A stretch of 64,000 bases of DNA from Psychrobacter raelei. GTDB lineage: Bacteria; Pseudomonadota; Gammaproteobacteria; Pseudomonadales; Moraxellaceae. Both the position numbers and the translations under genes were made by a program. Below are positions 9,724 to 18,971 of the stretch, piece by piece. The notes under the pieces were generated by a model. It was not told the origin of the DNA. It saw nothing but the letters and a program-made list of their open reading frames with translations, and did not search any database. Position 1 is the stretch's first letter. Each line of letters begins with the position of its first letter. The stretch is taken from positions 682,001 to 746,000 of the forward strand of contig NZ_CP093310.2 of the NCBI RefSeq assembly GCF_022631235.3, in the 5' to 3' direction.

Positions 9724-10383
9724 TTACTGAGCATTGCCAGTTAGTGTCAATAAGAAAGTATCAGTCTTCTCATCTGTATCTGCTGCTTTACCACGAGTGT
9801 TGTATTCGCCAGCGAAGTCTGCATTGGTTAAGTCTAAATTAAACTTAATATCACCCATGACAGGTGCCCAGCCGCTAGGGATGGTCATAGACGCTGAATC
9901 TGTACCAGTGACGCCATTGCCTGATGATGCTAATACAGCATCTTGGGTGGTAATGGTGGCTGCATTATTCGTAGCATTTTTTAAAGTTGCATTCGGGTTG
10001 GTTAAGGTTAACGTTACCGGTGCGGTTGATAAGCTACGTACTGCCCAAGAGTTTTTTAGCGTCACCTTTACAAGACCTGAATCAAAGTTTGTGATTGGTG
10101 ACGCAGTGTTGACATCATTGCCTTGAAAGGTCAAATTCGTCTCTTGTAGCGTTGCTGATAAATCACGTGTGGTCGCATCGCTGATCTCACGAGGGTCACT
10201 GTCGTTATCTGGTGTGGTTGCCACATCTGATAATGTCAGGTGTGCATCATCCCAGTGATACAAAACCAAGATTTCTGGTAGGGTAACACGGAAGTCAGTT
10301 GAGCCACTGATAGATGCTGCTGATGCGAAAGAAGCGATAGATAAGGTAGCAGTAGCCAGTGCAATTTTAGAAAAAAGTTTCAT
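9724..10383 (-). CDS. major fimbrial subunit (pilin)
   Basis: 219 residues. Signal peptide of about 22 residues (MKLFSKIALATATLSIASFASA), then a Thr/Asn/Asp-rich, Cys-free mature protein of about 20 kDa beginning ASISGSTDFRVTLPE. The N-terminal alternating hydrophobic strand is the expected donor strand for the chaperone-usher pathway, and the C-terminal half (DTFLLTLTGNAQ) ends in another beta strand. AGGGA precedes the ATG. It is the first gene of the cluster and is separated from the chaperone gene by a hairpin terminator, as expected for a subunit needed in excess. The exact pilus class cannot be set from sequence alone; resemblance to the Acinetobacter Acu/Prp group is my reading of N-terminal sequence and gene order. 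Confidence 0.75.
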   Translation of the reverse strand: MKLFSKIALATATLSIASFASAASISGSTDFRVTLPEILVLYHWDDAHLTLSDVATTPDNDSDPREISDATTRDLSATLQETNLTFQGNDVNTASPITNFDSGLVKVTLKNSWAVRSLSTAPVTLTLTNPNATLKNATNNAATITTQDAVLASSGNGVTGTDSASMTIPSGWAPVMGDIKFNLDLTNADFAGEYNTRGKAADTDEKTDTFLLTLTGNAQ

Positions 10384-10799
10384 ATATATAGTTCCCTGGG
10401 GTTAAGCCAGTTTAAAAGTTTGGGGACCAGTGATACTTATTATGATTAATTGGAATCGATAGCGCAGGATGATTTTACTGAATCAAGCAAGAGTGTTACT
10501 GGTAGTCTGGAGGTTTAAAAGGTAAGCTATGTGGAGGATATGAGGTATTAGAGGGTTATATGATGCTCTATTAATCTATCTCTACATATAATACCATCGA
10601 TTATATTATGGCTTTTAGATTTAATCAATGAATGTTTAGATGACTCGAATAATATTTTTGTAACTTAAATTAAAAGCACTATAAAAATCATTAAAAAAAT
10701 AATATTAAAAGACTTAGCAGAATTAAAAGCTTAATCAAACAGTTATGATAATTGTTATAGACAATAAAAAACAGTTAAAAATAAAATAAGGAAGCGAGA
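10384..10799. other. AT-rich spacer between divergent pilin and epimerase genes
   Basis: 416 bp, very AT-rich between about 10590 and 10790, with many A- and T-tracts. It must hold the pilus promoter (reading left) and the epimerase promoter (reading right). No convincing ORF or structured RNA is seen. The A/T-tracts make it a plausible site for H-NS-like silencing, which is an inference only. Confidence 0.5.
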
Positions 10800-11690
10800 A
10801 TGGAGAGTTTAACAAACACAGATTTAGCCAGTTCACAGACATCGAAATATCTCATTATAGGGCAGGGTGATATTGGTTTGGCAGTGACTAATGTGCTGGC
10901 TCAGCAGCAGCTTAAGGTTACGGGGTTGGCCAGAGGAGAGCGTCAGTCTTATGATTTGAATGAACAGGCGGACTACCTGCAAGCTGATGCGCTAACGCTA
11001 ACGGCAGAGCAGCTTTATGCGTTTACCCATATTGCAATCATAGTGACCCCAGATGGCTATGAGACAAAAAACTATAAACATACTTATTTAGGTGTCGCCC
11101 AGCATGTTGCAAATTTAGCTGATCAACTGCCAAAGCTTCAAAGAGTAGTGTTTATCTCATCCACCGGGGTGTATGGACAGGATAATGGTGAGTGGATAGA
11201 TGACACCGTTGTCCCAGTAGCCCCCAAAAGAGAAGCTTCAAAATACATCTTGCAAGCTGAGCAGGCACTGCAGCAAATATTTGCTGAGCGCGCGGTAATC
11301 ATTCGTCCTAGTGGCATTTATGGTGAACAGCGCCTCATGCGTCTGCGTCAGGCAAAAGAGGCCGATAAAGCGCCAATGCCAGTGTCCGCTTGGACCAATC
11401 GTATTATGGATACAGACTTGGTGACCATTATTGTTAAAGTGCTCACTTTATCTGCATCTGAGCCTATAGCGCCTATGTACTTGGCAACAGACTATGTACC
11501 GGTGACCTCTTATGAGTTGATGGTTTGGCTGTGCAATAAACTTGGTACAACGCCGCCTGCAGTCTTAAGTGAGACAGATAAAGCGCAGGTAAGTGGCAAG
11601 CGCTTGCACAGTAACATTCCGCGCGATTGGCTGCAATATCCAGATTGGAAAAGCGGGTATATGCATATTCTACAAGCTATTGAGGCATAA
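10800..11690 (+). CDS. NAD(P)-dependent epimerase/dehydratase-like (SDR) protein
   Basis: 296 residues with an N-terminal Rossmann motif (LIIGQGDIGLAV near residues 18-29), a strand-end VVFISSTGVYG resembling the atypical/extended SDR active-site region, and later VIIRPSGIYG and YLATDYVPVTSYELMVWL. The classical YxxxK appears replaced by an atypical arrangement (EASKYILQAEQ), so catalytic activity is uncertain. It resembles the YeeZ/sugar-nucleotide epimerase group of cytoplasmic proteins whose substrates are mostly unknown. AAGGAAGCG precedes the ATG at 10800. A short hairpin with T-run follows at 11718. Confidence 0.75.
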   Translation: MESLTNTDLASSQTSKYLIIGQGDIGLAVTNVLAQQQLKVTGLARGERQSYDLNEQADYLQADALTLTAEQLYAFTHIAIIVTPDGYETKNYKHTYLGVAQHVANLADQLPKLQRVVFISSTGVYGQDNGEWIDDTVVPVAPKREASKYILQAEQALQQIFAERAVIIRPSGIYGEQRLMRLRQAKEADKAPMPVSAWTNRIMDTDLVTIIVKVLTLSASEPIAPMYLATDYVPVTSYELMVWLCNKLGTTPPAVLSETDKAQVSGKRLHSNIPRDWLQYPDWKSGYMHILQAIEA

Positions 11691-11717
11691 AACGTTATAA
11701 TAGTTATAATATATTAC

Positions 11718-11738
11718 ACGCTTTAAAAGAGCGTTTTT
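11718..11738 (+). terminator. short intrinsic terminator after the epimerase gene
   Basis: 7-bp stem with one G:T pair (11718-11724 with 11728-11734), loop AAA, then a five-T run counting the last base of the stem. It lies only 25 bp before the next start codon, so it may act as an attenuator. Confidence 0.55.
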
Positions 11739-11762
11739 ACGTTAAGCTTATCAGGAGGGCGT

Positions 11763-13145
11763 ATGTCATCAATGGGAAACTCACAAGACGATGCGCAACA
11801 AGGCTCATCAGCAAGTAATAAGCCTAACTTAAATAGTAGTCGCAGTAATAGCCAAGACAGTCAGCCTCACCCTTTTATTCAAATATCGCGCTTGAGTGAT
11901 AAGTTGCATCAGCCTTTTCAACAGGATAGGCATTTACGCGACTCTAATACCAATCATGTCCGCTCAGATGAGATGCAGGTATCTAACGCCCATACCTCTC
12001 ATACTGGCACTCAAGCACACTCAGAGTCCTCTGCTCTCGATTGCACCGACTTATCAGAGTCATTGTCTGATTGTGAGTCTAAGACAGATACAGAGGTAGA
12101 AGCATATAATCAGATGGCGCACACCTTGCAGCAGCGTCAAATTAAGCACGCGGGAATCAGACATCCTAGCTTTAATGGCGATGCTATAGGATTAGATCCA
12201 GACCGCCCTTTGAGCGATATACCACATCCTGCCCCACGTTATCAGCAGGCGCTACATCAATTGGTAGAGCGCACTCAGATACCGCATCAATTATCAGAGT
12301 CTCAAAGAGAGGGTTCAAATGCTTCGATGTGGGCGCTCATTGCTTCACCTGAGTTGGCTTCACATTTAGAGTTGCTGCAGTTGGGCGGTTTGATTAATTT
12401 GCCGGCTCATTTCTTCGAGCCTGTATTTGATACTGCCAGTGGCTCTGAGCAATCTGATCACTTAGAATCGGCCAATGTATCAGACACACAGCTGTTAGCG
12501 CCTTTAACTCAGATGAGCTTATTAGATATGGCCGATATCTACCAAGCGTGTCAACAGTATCCAGGCTTAACACGTTATGGGTTTAGGCGCTCACATTGTA
12601 ATGACGATCAGACTTGGGCAGGGCAGGCTGATAAGCAAAACCACGGTGTCTGCTCATCAAAACTGTCTGCCTTGATGCCTGAGATGATTAATGATTTATT
12701 TGCCCCAAGCTGGGAGGTTATCTTATATCCTGAGCGCTTTGATAATGGGGTTGACAGCTTAACCACAGATATTTTGGCTTGCAGTGTCGCTGTGCACATT
12801 CTTAAGCAGTGCCGTCGTCAAGCGCATATTAATGAGTACCTAACTGCCAAACAAATCTGTCAGCACATGCGCAGTTATGTGCTTAGTCAATGTAATCTAC
12901 ACCCACAGTTTGCAAAGCAGTACCGTCAAATTCGCTTGTTTGAAGGTCATGTGGTGGTGGCCGCCAGTTACCTATCTTTGCAGGTACAGCACGCCAAACA
13001 GCACAGCAAAACCGCGATCACCAATCAAAAGGGTGAGACCAGTCATAACTTAGGCCAGCCCATTTATCTTAACCTATGCAGCGATTGTGTCCTGTTTACT
13101 AGATACCCTAATATCAGTAACTATTACATTAATGGCTGGTCATAA
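11763..13145 (+). CDS. uncharacterised protein, low-complexity N-terminus
   Basis: 460 residues; no family recognised. The start is well supported by AGGAGG 5-10 bases upstream. Residues 1-130 are Ser/Asn/Gln/His-rich with little predicted fold (many SQD, NSS and HTS runs). From about residue 130 the protein is globular and mostly helical, with hydrophobic stretches such as MWALIASPELASHLELLQLGG and FVSV-like helices (DILACSVAVHILKQC) and a C-terminal NLCSDCVLF CxxC pair. No signal peptide or membrane segment is evident, so it is probably cytoplasmic. It sits between the epimerase and pyrE; the pyrE promoter lies just after its stop, so it is unlikely to be coupled to pyrE. Function unknown. 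Confidence 0.7.
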   Translation: MSSMGNSQDDAQQGSSASNKPNLNSSRSNSQDSQPHPFIQISRLSDKLHQPFQQDRHLRDSNTNHVRSDEMQVSNAHTSHTGTQAHSESSALDCTDLSESLSDCESKTDTEVEAYNQMAHTLQQRQIKHAGIRHPSFNGDAIGLDPDRPLSDIPHPAPRYQQALHQLVERTQIPHQLSESQREGSNASMWALIASPELASHLELLQLGGLINLPAHFFEPVFDTASGSEQSDHLESANVSDTQLLAPLTQMSLLDMADIYQACQQYPGLTRYGFRRSHCNDDQTWAGQADKQNHGVCSSKLSALMPEMINDLFAPSWEVILYPERFDNGVDSLTTDILACSVAVHILKQCRRQAHINEYLTAKQICQHMRSYVLSQCNLHPQFAKQYRQIRLFEGHVVVAASYLSLQVQHAKQHSKTAITNQKGETSHNLGQPIYLNLCSDCVLFTRYPNISNYYINGWS

Positions 13146-13147
13146 CC

Positions 13148-13177
13148 CTGACATTAAAAGGCGATTAAAGCTATAAT
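13148..13177 (+). promoter_or_regulatory. sigma70-type promoter for pyrE
   Basis: -35 CTGACA at 13148-13153, 18-bp spacer, -10 TATAAT at 13172-13177. It gives a leader of about 130 bases before pyrE. Confidence 0.6.
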
Positions 13178-13313
13178 ACGCCGCTAATTGGCTTTATATA
13201 TGACAGATTTTTGGCCTATCTTTTACCAAGCTTTGGCCTAACTTTAGCCTAAGTTTGGTTGGTGGCTTGATATAACGTCACTTTACTTTTTATTTATTTA
13301 AATAGGACTTTTC

Positions 13314-13988
13314 ATGGCAGTTTCTCCTTCTATTTCTAATTTTTCTAGCAGTGCTTTTATTGAGCTTGCTTTGTCTAATGAAGTGTTAAAGTTTGGTGAA
13401 TATGTGCTTAAATCAGGCCGTATTAGTCCTTATTTCTTTAATGCAGGTTTACTGTCCACAGGAGAGATGTTGTCATTATTGGCCAATGGTTATGCCGAAG
13501 CTTTAGCTCAGCAAGTAAAGGTGTCGGGTAGCGATGAGCTGGTTATCTTTGGCGCCGCTTATAAAGGCATTCCTTTTGTGGCAGCCACTGCACAAGCCCT
13601 ATGGAATAATCATGGCATTAACGCACACTGGGGTTACAATCGTAAAGAGGCCAAAGATCATGGTGAAGGCGGCAACTTAGTGGGTGCAGATGTGAATGGC
13701 AAAGCGGTATGGGTGCTAGATGATGTCATCACTGCTGGCACAGCAATGCGAGAGGTTGTCGATATTTTGGATGCTGCCGGTGCCACAGTGGCCGGTATTC
13801 TTGTGGCGCTTGATCGCAAAGAGCGTGGCCAAAATGAGCAATCTGCGATTCAAGAGCTGGCAGAGAACTTAAAAGTTCCTGTACAAGCTTTGGTTAATAT
13901 AGATGATATTATTGATTATGTGGCCAAAAAGGGTGAGGAAACGCAGTTGGCCAAAATGCGTCATTACCGTGAGCAGTACGGCGTATAA
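13314..13988 (+). CDS. pyrE: orotate phosphoribosyltransferase
   Basis: Converts orotate and PRPP to OMP in pyrimidine synthesis; cytoplasmic dimer. 224 residues, a normal bacterial length. Visible motifs are the N-terminal LKFGEYVLKSGRISPYFFN, VIFGAAYKGIPF, HWGYNRKEAKDHGEGG (the flexible catalytic loop with Lys/His) and the PRPP-binding VWVLDDVITAGTAMRE. The leader of about 130 bases could hold attenuation control as in E. coli, but no clear terminator-plus-U-tract leader is seen. It is followed by gshB after a 112-bp gap. Confidence 0.97.
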   Translation: MAVSPSISNFSSSAFIELALSNEVLKFGEYVLKSGRISPYFFNAGLLSTGEMLSLLANGYAEALAQQVKVSGSDELVIFGAAYKGIPFVAATAQALWNNHGINAHWGYNRKEAKDHGEGGNLVGADVNGKAVWVLDDVITAGTAMREVVDILDAAGATVAGILVALDRKERGQNEQSAIQELAENLKVPVQALVNIDDIIDYVAKKGEETQLAKMRHYREQYGV

Positions 13989-14100
13989 ATGGAGTGGGGC
14001 TTAAGTCAGCTAGACTTGTAAAAATGACGCCTAGCCATCACCCTAACTATAATCATCTTATCTTTGTCAGTTACTGACAGTCATAACGGAGTGAATTACC

Positions 14101-15078
14101 ATGAGTCAACATAGCGCCCAAAAACCACTTAATATTTTAGTGGTGATGGATCCAATCGAAACGGTGAACTATAAAAAAGACTCAACATTAGCCATGATGT
14201 GGTCTGCCAGTGATCGAGGACATGGTTTGGGGTATTGTCAAATTCATGACTTATGGCTGGATAAGGGCGAGTTAAAAGTAGATGCGCAAGCGGTCACGGT
14301 TCGCCGTGACCCTAACGATTTTTACAGTTTAGCGGATAAGGTAACTCAGCCAATTACTGATTATGATGTCATCTTAATGCGTAAAGATCCGCCATTTAAC
14401 ATGCGCTTTTTATACAGTACTTATATGTTAGATCATGCCAAGGCAGCGGGGGTATTGGTGGTCAATGACCCTCAAGCGATTCGCGACTGTAACGAGAAGC
14501 TTTTTGCCACCTGGTTTAGCGACTTAATGAGTCCCACCATAGTGACCAGCAAGCAGCAGCATATTCGCAAGTTTATCCAAGAGCATCAAGATGTTATTGT
14601 AAAGCCTTTAGATGGTATGGGCGGTACCGGTATCTTTAGATTGACGCAAGACAGTCCCAATATTGGCGCCACGCTTGAGATGCTTACTGAACTTGAGAGT
14701 TTACCGATTATGGCGCAGCGTTATTTGCCAGAAATTAAGCAGGGCGATAAGCGAGTGTTGATTGTTGATGGTGAAATTGTTCCCTTTAGTCTGGCGCGCA
14801 TCCCCACAAAAGGCGAAACCCGCGGCAACCTAGCCGCCGGTGGACAGGGTGTGGCTATGCCAGTGACTGAGCAGGAGATGGCTGTGGCCAAAAAGGTGGC
14901 GCCTATTGTTAAGCAAAAAGGCTTGATGTTTGTTGGTCTAGATTTGATCGGGGCCAGAATTACAGAGATTAACGTCACCAGCCCCACCTGTGTACGTGAA
15001 ATTAACGACCAATGTGGTACCGATATCGCGACCGATTTAATTATCGCCATTGAGAAAAAATGCACTCAACATTCATAA
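14101..15078 (+). CDS. gshB: glutathione synthetase
   Basis: ATP-grasp ligase joining gamma-glutamylcysteine and glycine, the second step of glutathione synthesis. 325 residues, close to the 315 of E. coli. Seen: NILVVMDPIETVNYKKDST at the N-terminus, VILMRKDPPFNMRFLYSTY, the ATP-grasp segment VIVKPLDGMGGTGIF, then GDKRVLIVDGEIVPFSLARIP and the Mg/glutathione-binding FVGLDLIGARITEINVTSPT. The ATG follows CGGAGTGAATTACC, which supplies a GGAG site. gshA is not in the window. Confidence 0.97.
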   Translation: MSQHSAQKPLNILVVMDPIETVNYKKDSTLAMMWSASDRGHGLGYCQIHDLWLDKGELKVDAQAVTVRRDPNDFYSLADKVTQPITDYDVILMRKDPPFNMRFLYSTYMLDHAKAAGVLVVNDPQAIRDCNEKLFATWFSDLMSPTIVTSKQQHIRKFIQEHQDVIVKPLDGMGGTGIFRLTQDSPNIGATLEMLTELESLPIMAQRYLPEIKQGDKRVLIVDGEIVPFSLARIPTKGETRGNLAAGGQGVAMPVTEQEMAVAKKVAPIVKQKGLMFVGLDLIGARITEINVTSPTCVREINDQCGTDIATDLIIAIEKKCTQHS

Positions 15079-15257
15079 CTGGGATGGCCATAAGTAGAGG
15101 GGATTGCCATAATATGGCAATGTTTTGTTAATTAATCTTACAAAATAATTAAATATTTTATCGTTAGTAGGGTGGTTGTTTGTTACACTCTACGCTACGA
15201 TGAATAAAGTGAGTGTGACTCACTTTGGATTAATTAAACATAACACAAGGATGTAAT

Positions 15258-15701
15258 ATGAGTACCTTTGCAAAATCACTTATACTTAGCGCCGGTTTGG
15301 CTTTCGCTTTTAGTGCTAGCGCTGCGGACCAATTAAATAACACTCAGTGGACGACTTATAACGATAAGGGTCAGCCAGATTCTGTATTAAAATTTACCGA
15401 ATCAAATGGCAAGATCTCTGCAAAAATTGTGAAGTTATTAGACCCCCGCGCTCAAGGTAGAACGGTGTGTGATGTATGCCGCGGCAAATTCAAAGACAAA
15501 TCTTTAATAGGCGCGACTGTACTTTGGGATTTAAAAGCAGATCCAAACAACCCTAATAAATATGTCGGTGGCAGCGGTATTGAGCCTGAAACAGGCATGA
15601 CTTTTTCAGGTAAAGGTGAGCTTAAAGGGGATACTTTGGAGCTTAGAGGCTATAAAGGCATATCACTACTGGGCAAAACACGTGTGTTAAAGCGTCGTTA
15701 G
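15258..15701 (+). CDS. secreted DUF2147 protein (copy 1)
   Basis: 147 residues: a signal peptide of about 22 residues ending SASA before ADQLNN, then a DUF2147 domain beginning NNTQWTTYNDKG, with ESNGKISAKIVKLLDP, a CDVC pair near residue 73, GGSGIEPETGMTFSG and LRGYKGISLLGKTRVLKR at the C-terminus. DUF2147 proteins are small periplasmic beta-barrel-like (lipocalin-like) proteins of unknown ligand. The CDVC pair could form a disulfide or bind metal. AAGGATG precedes the ATG. It stands alone, with its own terminator at 15841. A paralogue with the same layout is at 46813-47259. Confidence 0.88.
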   Translation: MSTFAKSLILSAGLAFAFSASAADQLNNTQWTTYNDKGQPDSVLKFTESNGKISAKIVKLLDPRAQGRTVCDVCRGKFKDKSLIGATVLWDLKADPNNPNKYVGGSGIEPETGMTFSGKGELKGDTLELRGYKGISLLGKTRVLKRR

Positions 15702-15840
15702 TCTTAGCACGTTGACTGTCAATGAGACTCAATGAATGAGAGTAACTGTGTAAAATGCATGAATTGGCTATGAAATGAGGTGATTCATATCCCACCTACT
15801 TTCATAGTACTCATTTTAATAATAAAATATAGACCATCTT

Positions 15841-15880
15841 AAAGGCCAAGCTGTGAAAAACATCGCAGCTTGGCTTTTGT
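15841..15880 (+). terminator. intrinsic terminator downstream of DUF2147 copy 1
   Basis: 9-bp stem GCCAAGCTG (15845-15853) with CAGCTTGGC (15866-15874), loop of 12 bases, then TTTT. It sits about 140 bp after the stop codon. Confidence 0.7.
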
Positions 15881-16009
15881 GTATTCGATGTTTTGTCGGA
15901 AAACTCAGTTTGAGGCATAGATTGTCCTACAGCATCTAAACAGTTGTTTACTTTGTTGTAAGATAAGCGGGTATAACTTAGGTAGGTCATCGCCTAAGCC
16001 TGTTATTTA

Positions 16010-16018
16010 TGCTATGAT
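16010..16018 (+). promoter_or_regulatory. extended -10 promoter element for murG
   Basis: TGC followed by TATGAT at 16013-16018, 52 bp before the murG start. No good -35 is seen, as expected for an extended -10 promoter. The spacer 15702-16070 otherwise holds only the terminator at 15841. Confidence 0.5.
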
Positions 16019-16070
16019 TTTTCAACTTTTATCTGTACCTATTTTTAGCTAAAAATTAGGAGAACCATCC

Positions 16071-17228
16071 GTGTCTGAGTATGCTGCTGTACAAACCTCC
16101 GCACCAACATCCCCATCGACAAGCTCTTCGGTAAAGACTCCTAAAGTATTAATGATGGCAGCGGGCACAGGCGGCCATGTATTTCCTGCATTGGCAGTGG
16201 CAGAAGAATTGACCCGACGCGGCGCAGAAGTACACTGGTTAGGTACGCCGCATGGCATGGAGAACGACTTGGTTCGACCTGTGGGCTATACTTTTCATAC
16301 CATCGATATGCAAGGCCTGCGCGGCAAAGGTGTGGGTAGACTCTTAAAAATGCCGTTTACTCTATCGCAGGCAATGCTGGCGAGTATCAAGGTCATCAAA
16401 AGCAATCAGATTGATGTGGTGGTCGGCTTTGGCGGTTATGTCAGTGCCCCAGGAGGTCTGGCTGCAAAAGCCACCGGAACACCGCTTATTATTCATGAGC
16501 AAAATGCCATCGCTGGCATGAGTAATCGCTACTTGGCCAAGATTGCTACCAAGGTATTACAAGCCTTTCCTAACACGTTTGGTGATAGTGACAGTGCTGA
16601 AAATCCTAAGCTTGAAACCGTGGGTAACCCGGTGCGTGAAGCGATTTGTGAGATTGAGCCGCCTGAGAAGCGTTATGATCTTAATGATGAGAGCCCGCTT
16701 AAGCTTTTGGTGGTTGGGGGGTCTTTGGGTGCCGAGGCATTAAATCGTACGGTCCCTGCTGCCTTGGCTCAGATAGATAAGCCGATTGCAGTCCATCATC
16801 AATGTGGCCGTAATAATTTGGACAGCACCCAAGGCTATTATCAAGCGGTGGATAGAGCTGTGCATACGGTCACGGTTAAACCCTTTATCGACGACATGGC
16901 CGCAGCGTATGCTTGGGCGGATGTGATTGTTTGCCGAGCGGGGGCGCTGACGGTGACTGAAATTCAAAATGTGGGACTGTCAGCCATCTTTGTACCTCTG
17001 CCACATGCCGTCGATGACCATCAAACTGCTAATGCCCGCTCGCTGGCTATTGAGGATGCCGCCTATTTAATCCCGCAAAGTAAGCTGACGCCTGAATATC
17101 TAGCACAGACACTACTGGACTTAGACCGTGAGAAGTGTCAGAGCATGGCCAAAAAAGGCAAAGCCTTGGCCAATCCAGGATCAACTGTGGTGACGGCAGA
17201 CTTTGTGTGGGAGCAAGCCATTCGCTAA
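16071..17228 (+). CDS. murG: UDP-GlcNAc:undecaprenyl-pyrophosphoryl-MurNAc-pentapeptide transferase (lipid II synthase)
   Basis: Adds GlcNAc to lipid I on the inner face of the cytoplasmic membrane to make lipid II. Starts with GTG at 16071, preceded by TTAGGAGAACC; the first 22 residues are a Ser/Thr/Pro-rich extension before VLMMAAGTGGHVFPALAVA, the N-terminal glycosyltransferase-B glycine loop (residues 32-36). Other motifs: VVGFGGYVSAPGG, IIHEQNAIAGMSNR and, in the C-terminal domain, LLVVGGSLGAEALN, ADVIVCRAGALTVTE and PLPHAVDDHQTANA for UDP-GlcNAc binding. 385 residues; E. coli has 355. First gene of the cluster, with its own promoter. Confidence 0.97.
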   Translation: MSEYAAVQTSAPTSPSTSSSVKTPKVLMMAAGTGGHVFPALAVAEELTRRGAEVHWLGTPHGMENDLVRPVGYTFHTIDMQGLRGKGVGRLLKMPFTLSQAMLASIKVIKSNQIDVVVGFGGYVSAPGGLAAKATGTPLIIHEQNAIAGMSNRYLAKIATKVLQAFPNTFGDSDSAENPKLETVGNPVREAICEIEPPEKRYDLNDESPLKLLVVGGSLGAEALNRTVPAALAQIDKPIAVHHQCGRNNLDSTQGYYQAVDRAVHTVTVKPFIDDMAAAYAWADVIVCRAGALTVTEIQNVGLSAIFVPLPHAVDDHQTANARSLAIEDAAYLIPQSKLTPEYLAQTLLDLDREKCQSMAKKGKALANPGSTVVTADFVWEQAIR

Positions 17229-17399
17229 TGAGTTGCTTTGCATCGGCGATATTTAGCGTACTTGTAACGGTTAGGCTCAAGTTACTACAAAACTTATGCT
17301 ATTACCGTAAAACCTATTTTAAACGGTATTTAGCTCATTACTAGGTAGCTGTTATTTCTACCAAATATTTATTGTCATTTTTTATTGAAAGAGAACCCT

Positions 17400-18830
17400 A
17401 TGTCAAAATCAGCCCTGCCAAAAAGATTAATCGAAATTCCAGAAATGCGCCGCATTAAAAGCATTCACTTTATCGGCGTGGGTGGTGCAGGGATGTGCGG
17501 GATTGCTGAGGTAATGAAAAACCAAGGCTATGGTGTTAGTGGCTCAGACATTAAAGAAAGTCCGGTAACCAAGCGCTTACAAAGCTTGGGAATTGAAGTA
17601 TTTATCGGTCATGACTCAAAAAATATTGCCAATGCCGACGTGGTCGTGGTCTCTTCTGCCATTGATCGCGAGAATCCTGAGATTCAGGCTGCTCTAAAAG
17701 CACAATTACCCGTGGTACGCCGTGCTGATATGCTGGGTGAATTAATGCGTTATCGTCATGGCATCGCCGTGGCCGGTGCCCATGGTAAGACGACAACCAC
17801 GAGCTTGCTGACCATGATGATGACAGAGGCCGGGTTTGATCCTACCTATGTTATCGGTGGTAAACTTAATGCTTCAGGAAAAAATGCTTCACTGGGTGAA
17901 AGCCGCTATTTAATTGCAGAAGCTGATGAATCAGATGCTTCATTTTTGACCCTGCATCCTATGGCTGCTATTGTGACCAATATTGACCAAGATCATATGG
18001 ATACTTACGGTAATAGCTTTGATAAATTAAAAGCCGCTTACATCCAGTTTTTACAAAATATGCCGTTTTATGGTCTGGCTGTGGTCTGCGGTGATGATAA
18101 AGAGCTGTTCGATATGATTGATGATATTGGTCGCCCAGTATTAACTTTCGGCTTAGAGCCGCACAACAATGTGCAGGCCACCAATGTACGTGTTGATGGC
18201 ACTAAAACTCACTTCACCGTGCTGCGTAAAGACCGCGAGCCATTGGAATTAACGTTAAACATTCCAGGGCAACACAACGTACTTAACGCCTTAGCTGCCA
18301 TTACTATGGCCACCGATGAGGGGGTGAATGATGACGCTATTAAACGGGCGTTGGCAAAGTTTGCTGGGGTAGGTCGCCGCTTTGAGCAGCAAGCTTGCGT
18401 GGCCAAAGATGACGGTGATGTTTTATTAATTGATGACTATGGTCATCATCCAGTAGAGGTGGCAGCGACTATTAAAGCGGCGCGCGCCAGTTATCCTGAG
18501 CGCCGTTTGGTGATGTTATTCCAGCCGCACCGTTACAGTCGTACTCGTGATTGTTATGATGACTTTGTGGCGGTATTATCGCAGGTGGATGTGCTGCTAT
18601 TGCTGGATGTGTATAGTGCCGGTGAAGCGCCAATTGTGGGCGCTGATACCAAGTCATTGGCTCGTAGTATCCGCTTGCGCGGTGAAGTTGAGCCGGTTGT
18701 GGTGGATAAAGATGAGCTGGCCCCTGTGATGCAGCGGGTGCTACAAGCGGGTGATATGCTCATTACTCAAGGCGCAGGCAACGTAGGTCAGGTAAGCCAA
18801 CAATTAGCGGCCAATAACCTGTATCTTTAA
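17400..18830 (+). CDS. murC: UDP-N-acetylmuramate--L-alanine ligase
   Basis: Cytoplasmic ATP-dependent Mur ligase that adds the first amino acid, L-Ala, to UDP-MurNAc. I take the ATG at 17400, with AAGAGA 8 bases upstream, over a TTG five codons earlier. 476 residues. Domains in order: UDP-binding Rossmann ([18 protein letters not shown]), ATP P-loop ([13 protein letters not shown]), central acidic/His motifs ([21 protein letters not shown]) and the C-terminal domain with [10 protein letters not shown] and [10 protein letters not shown]. 171 bp separate it from murG, unlike the overlaps usual in dcw clusters. Confidence 0.97.
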   Translation: MSKSALPKRLIEIPEMRRIKSIHFIGVGGAGMCGIAEVMKNQGYGVSGSDIKESPVTKRLQSLGIEVFIGHDSKNIANADVVVVSSAIDRENPEIQAALKAQLPVVRRADMLGELMRYRHGIAVAGAHGKTTTTSLLTMMMTEAGFDPTYVIGGKLNASGKNASLGESRYLIAEADESDASFLTLHPMAAIVTNIDQDHMDTYGNSFDKLKAAYIQFLQNMPFYGLAVVCGDDKELFDMIDDIGRPVLTFGLEPHNNVQATNVRVDGTKTHFTVLRKDREPLELTLNIPGQHNVLNALAAITMATDEGVNDDAIKRALAKFAGVGRRFEQQACVAKDDGDVLLIDDYGHHPVEVAATIKAARASYPERRLVMLFQPHRYSRTRDCYDDFVAVLSQVDVLLLLDVYSAGEAPIVGADTKSLARSIRLRGEVEPVVVDKDELAPVMQRVLQAGDMLITQGAGNVGQVSQQLAANNLYL

Positions 18831-18971
18831 GCCAATACTAATCCTTGAAGATTATGATTAGTGTTTGAAGTAATTTTTATCTATACTATTTACGTTGTGA
18901 CTAAGCTGACTGGTCTTATTGGCCTTGCTGGGTGTCACGGCTTTGATTATTGACCCTTTTTACCATTTAAG

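Noticed and set aside
9734..10126. 130-codon frame antisense to the pilin gene
   Set aside because: Inside the pilin on the other strand; valine-rich shadow with no ribosome binding site.
14721..15065. 114-codon frame antisense to gshB
   Set aside because: Entirely inside a well-supported gene, no start signal.
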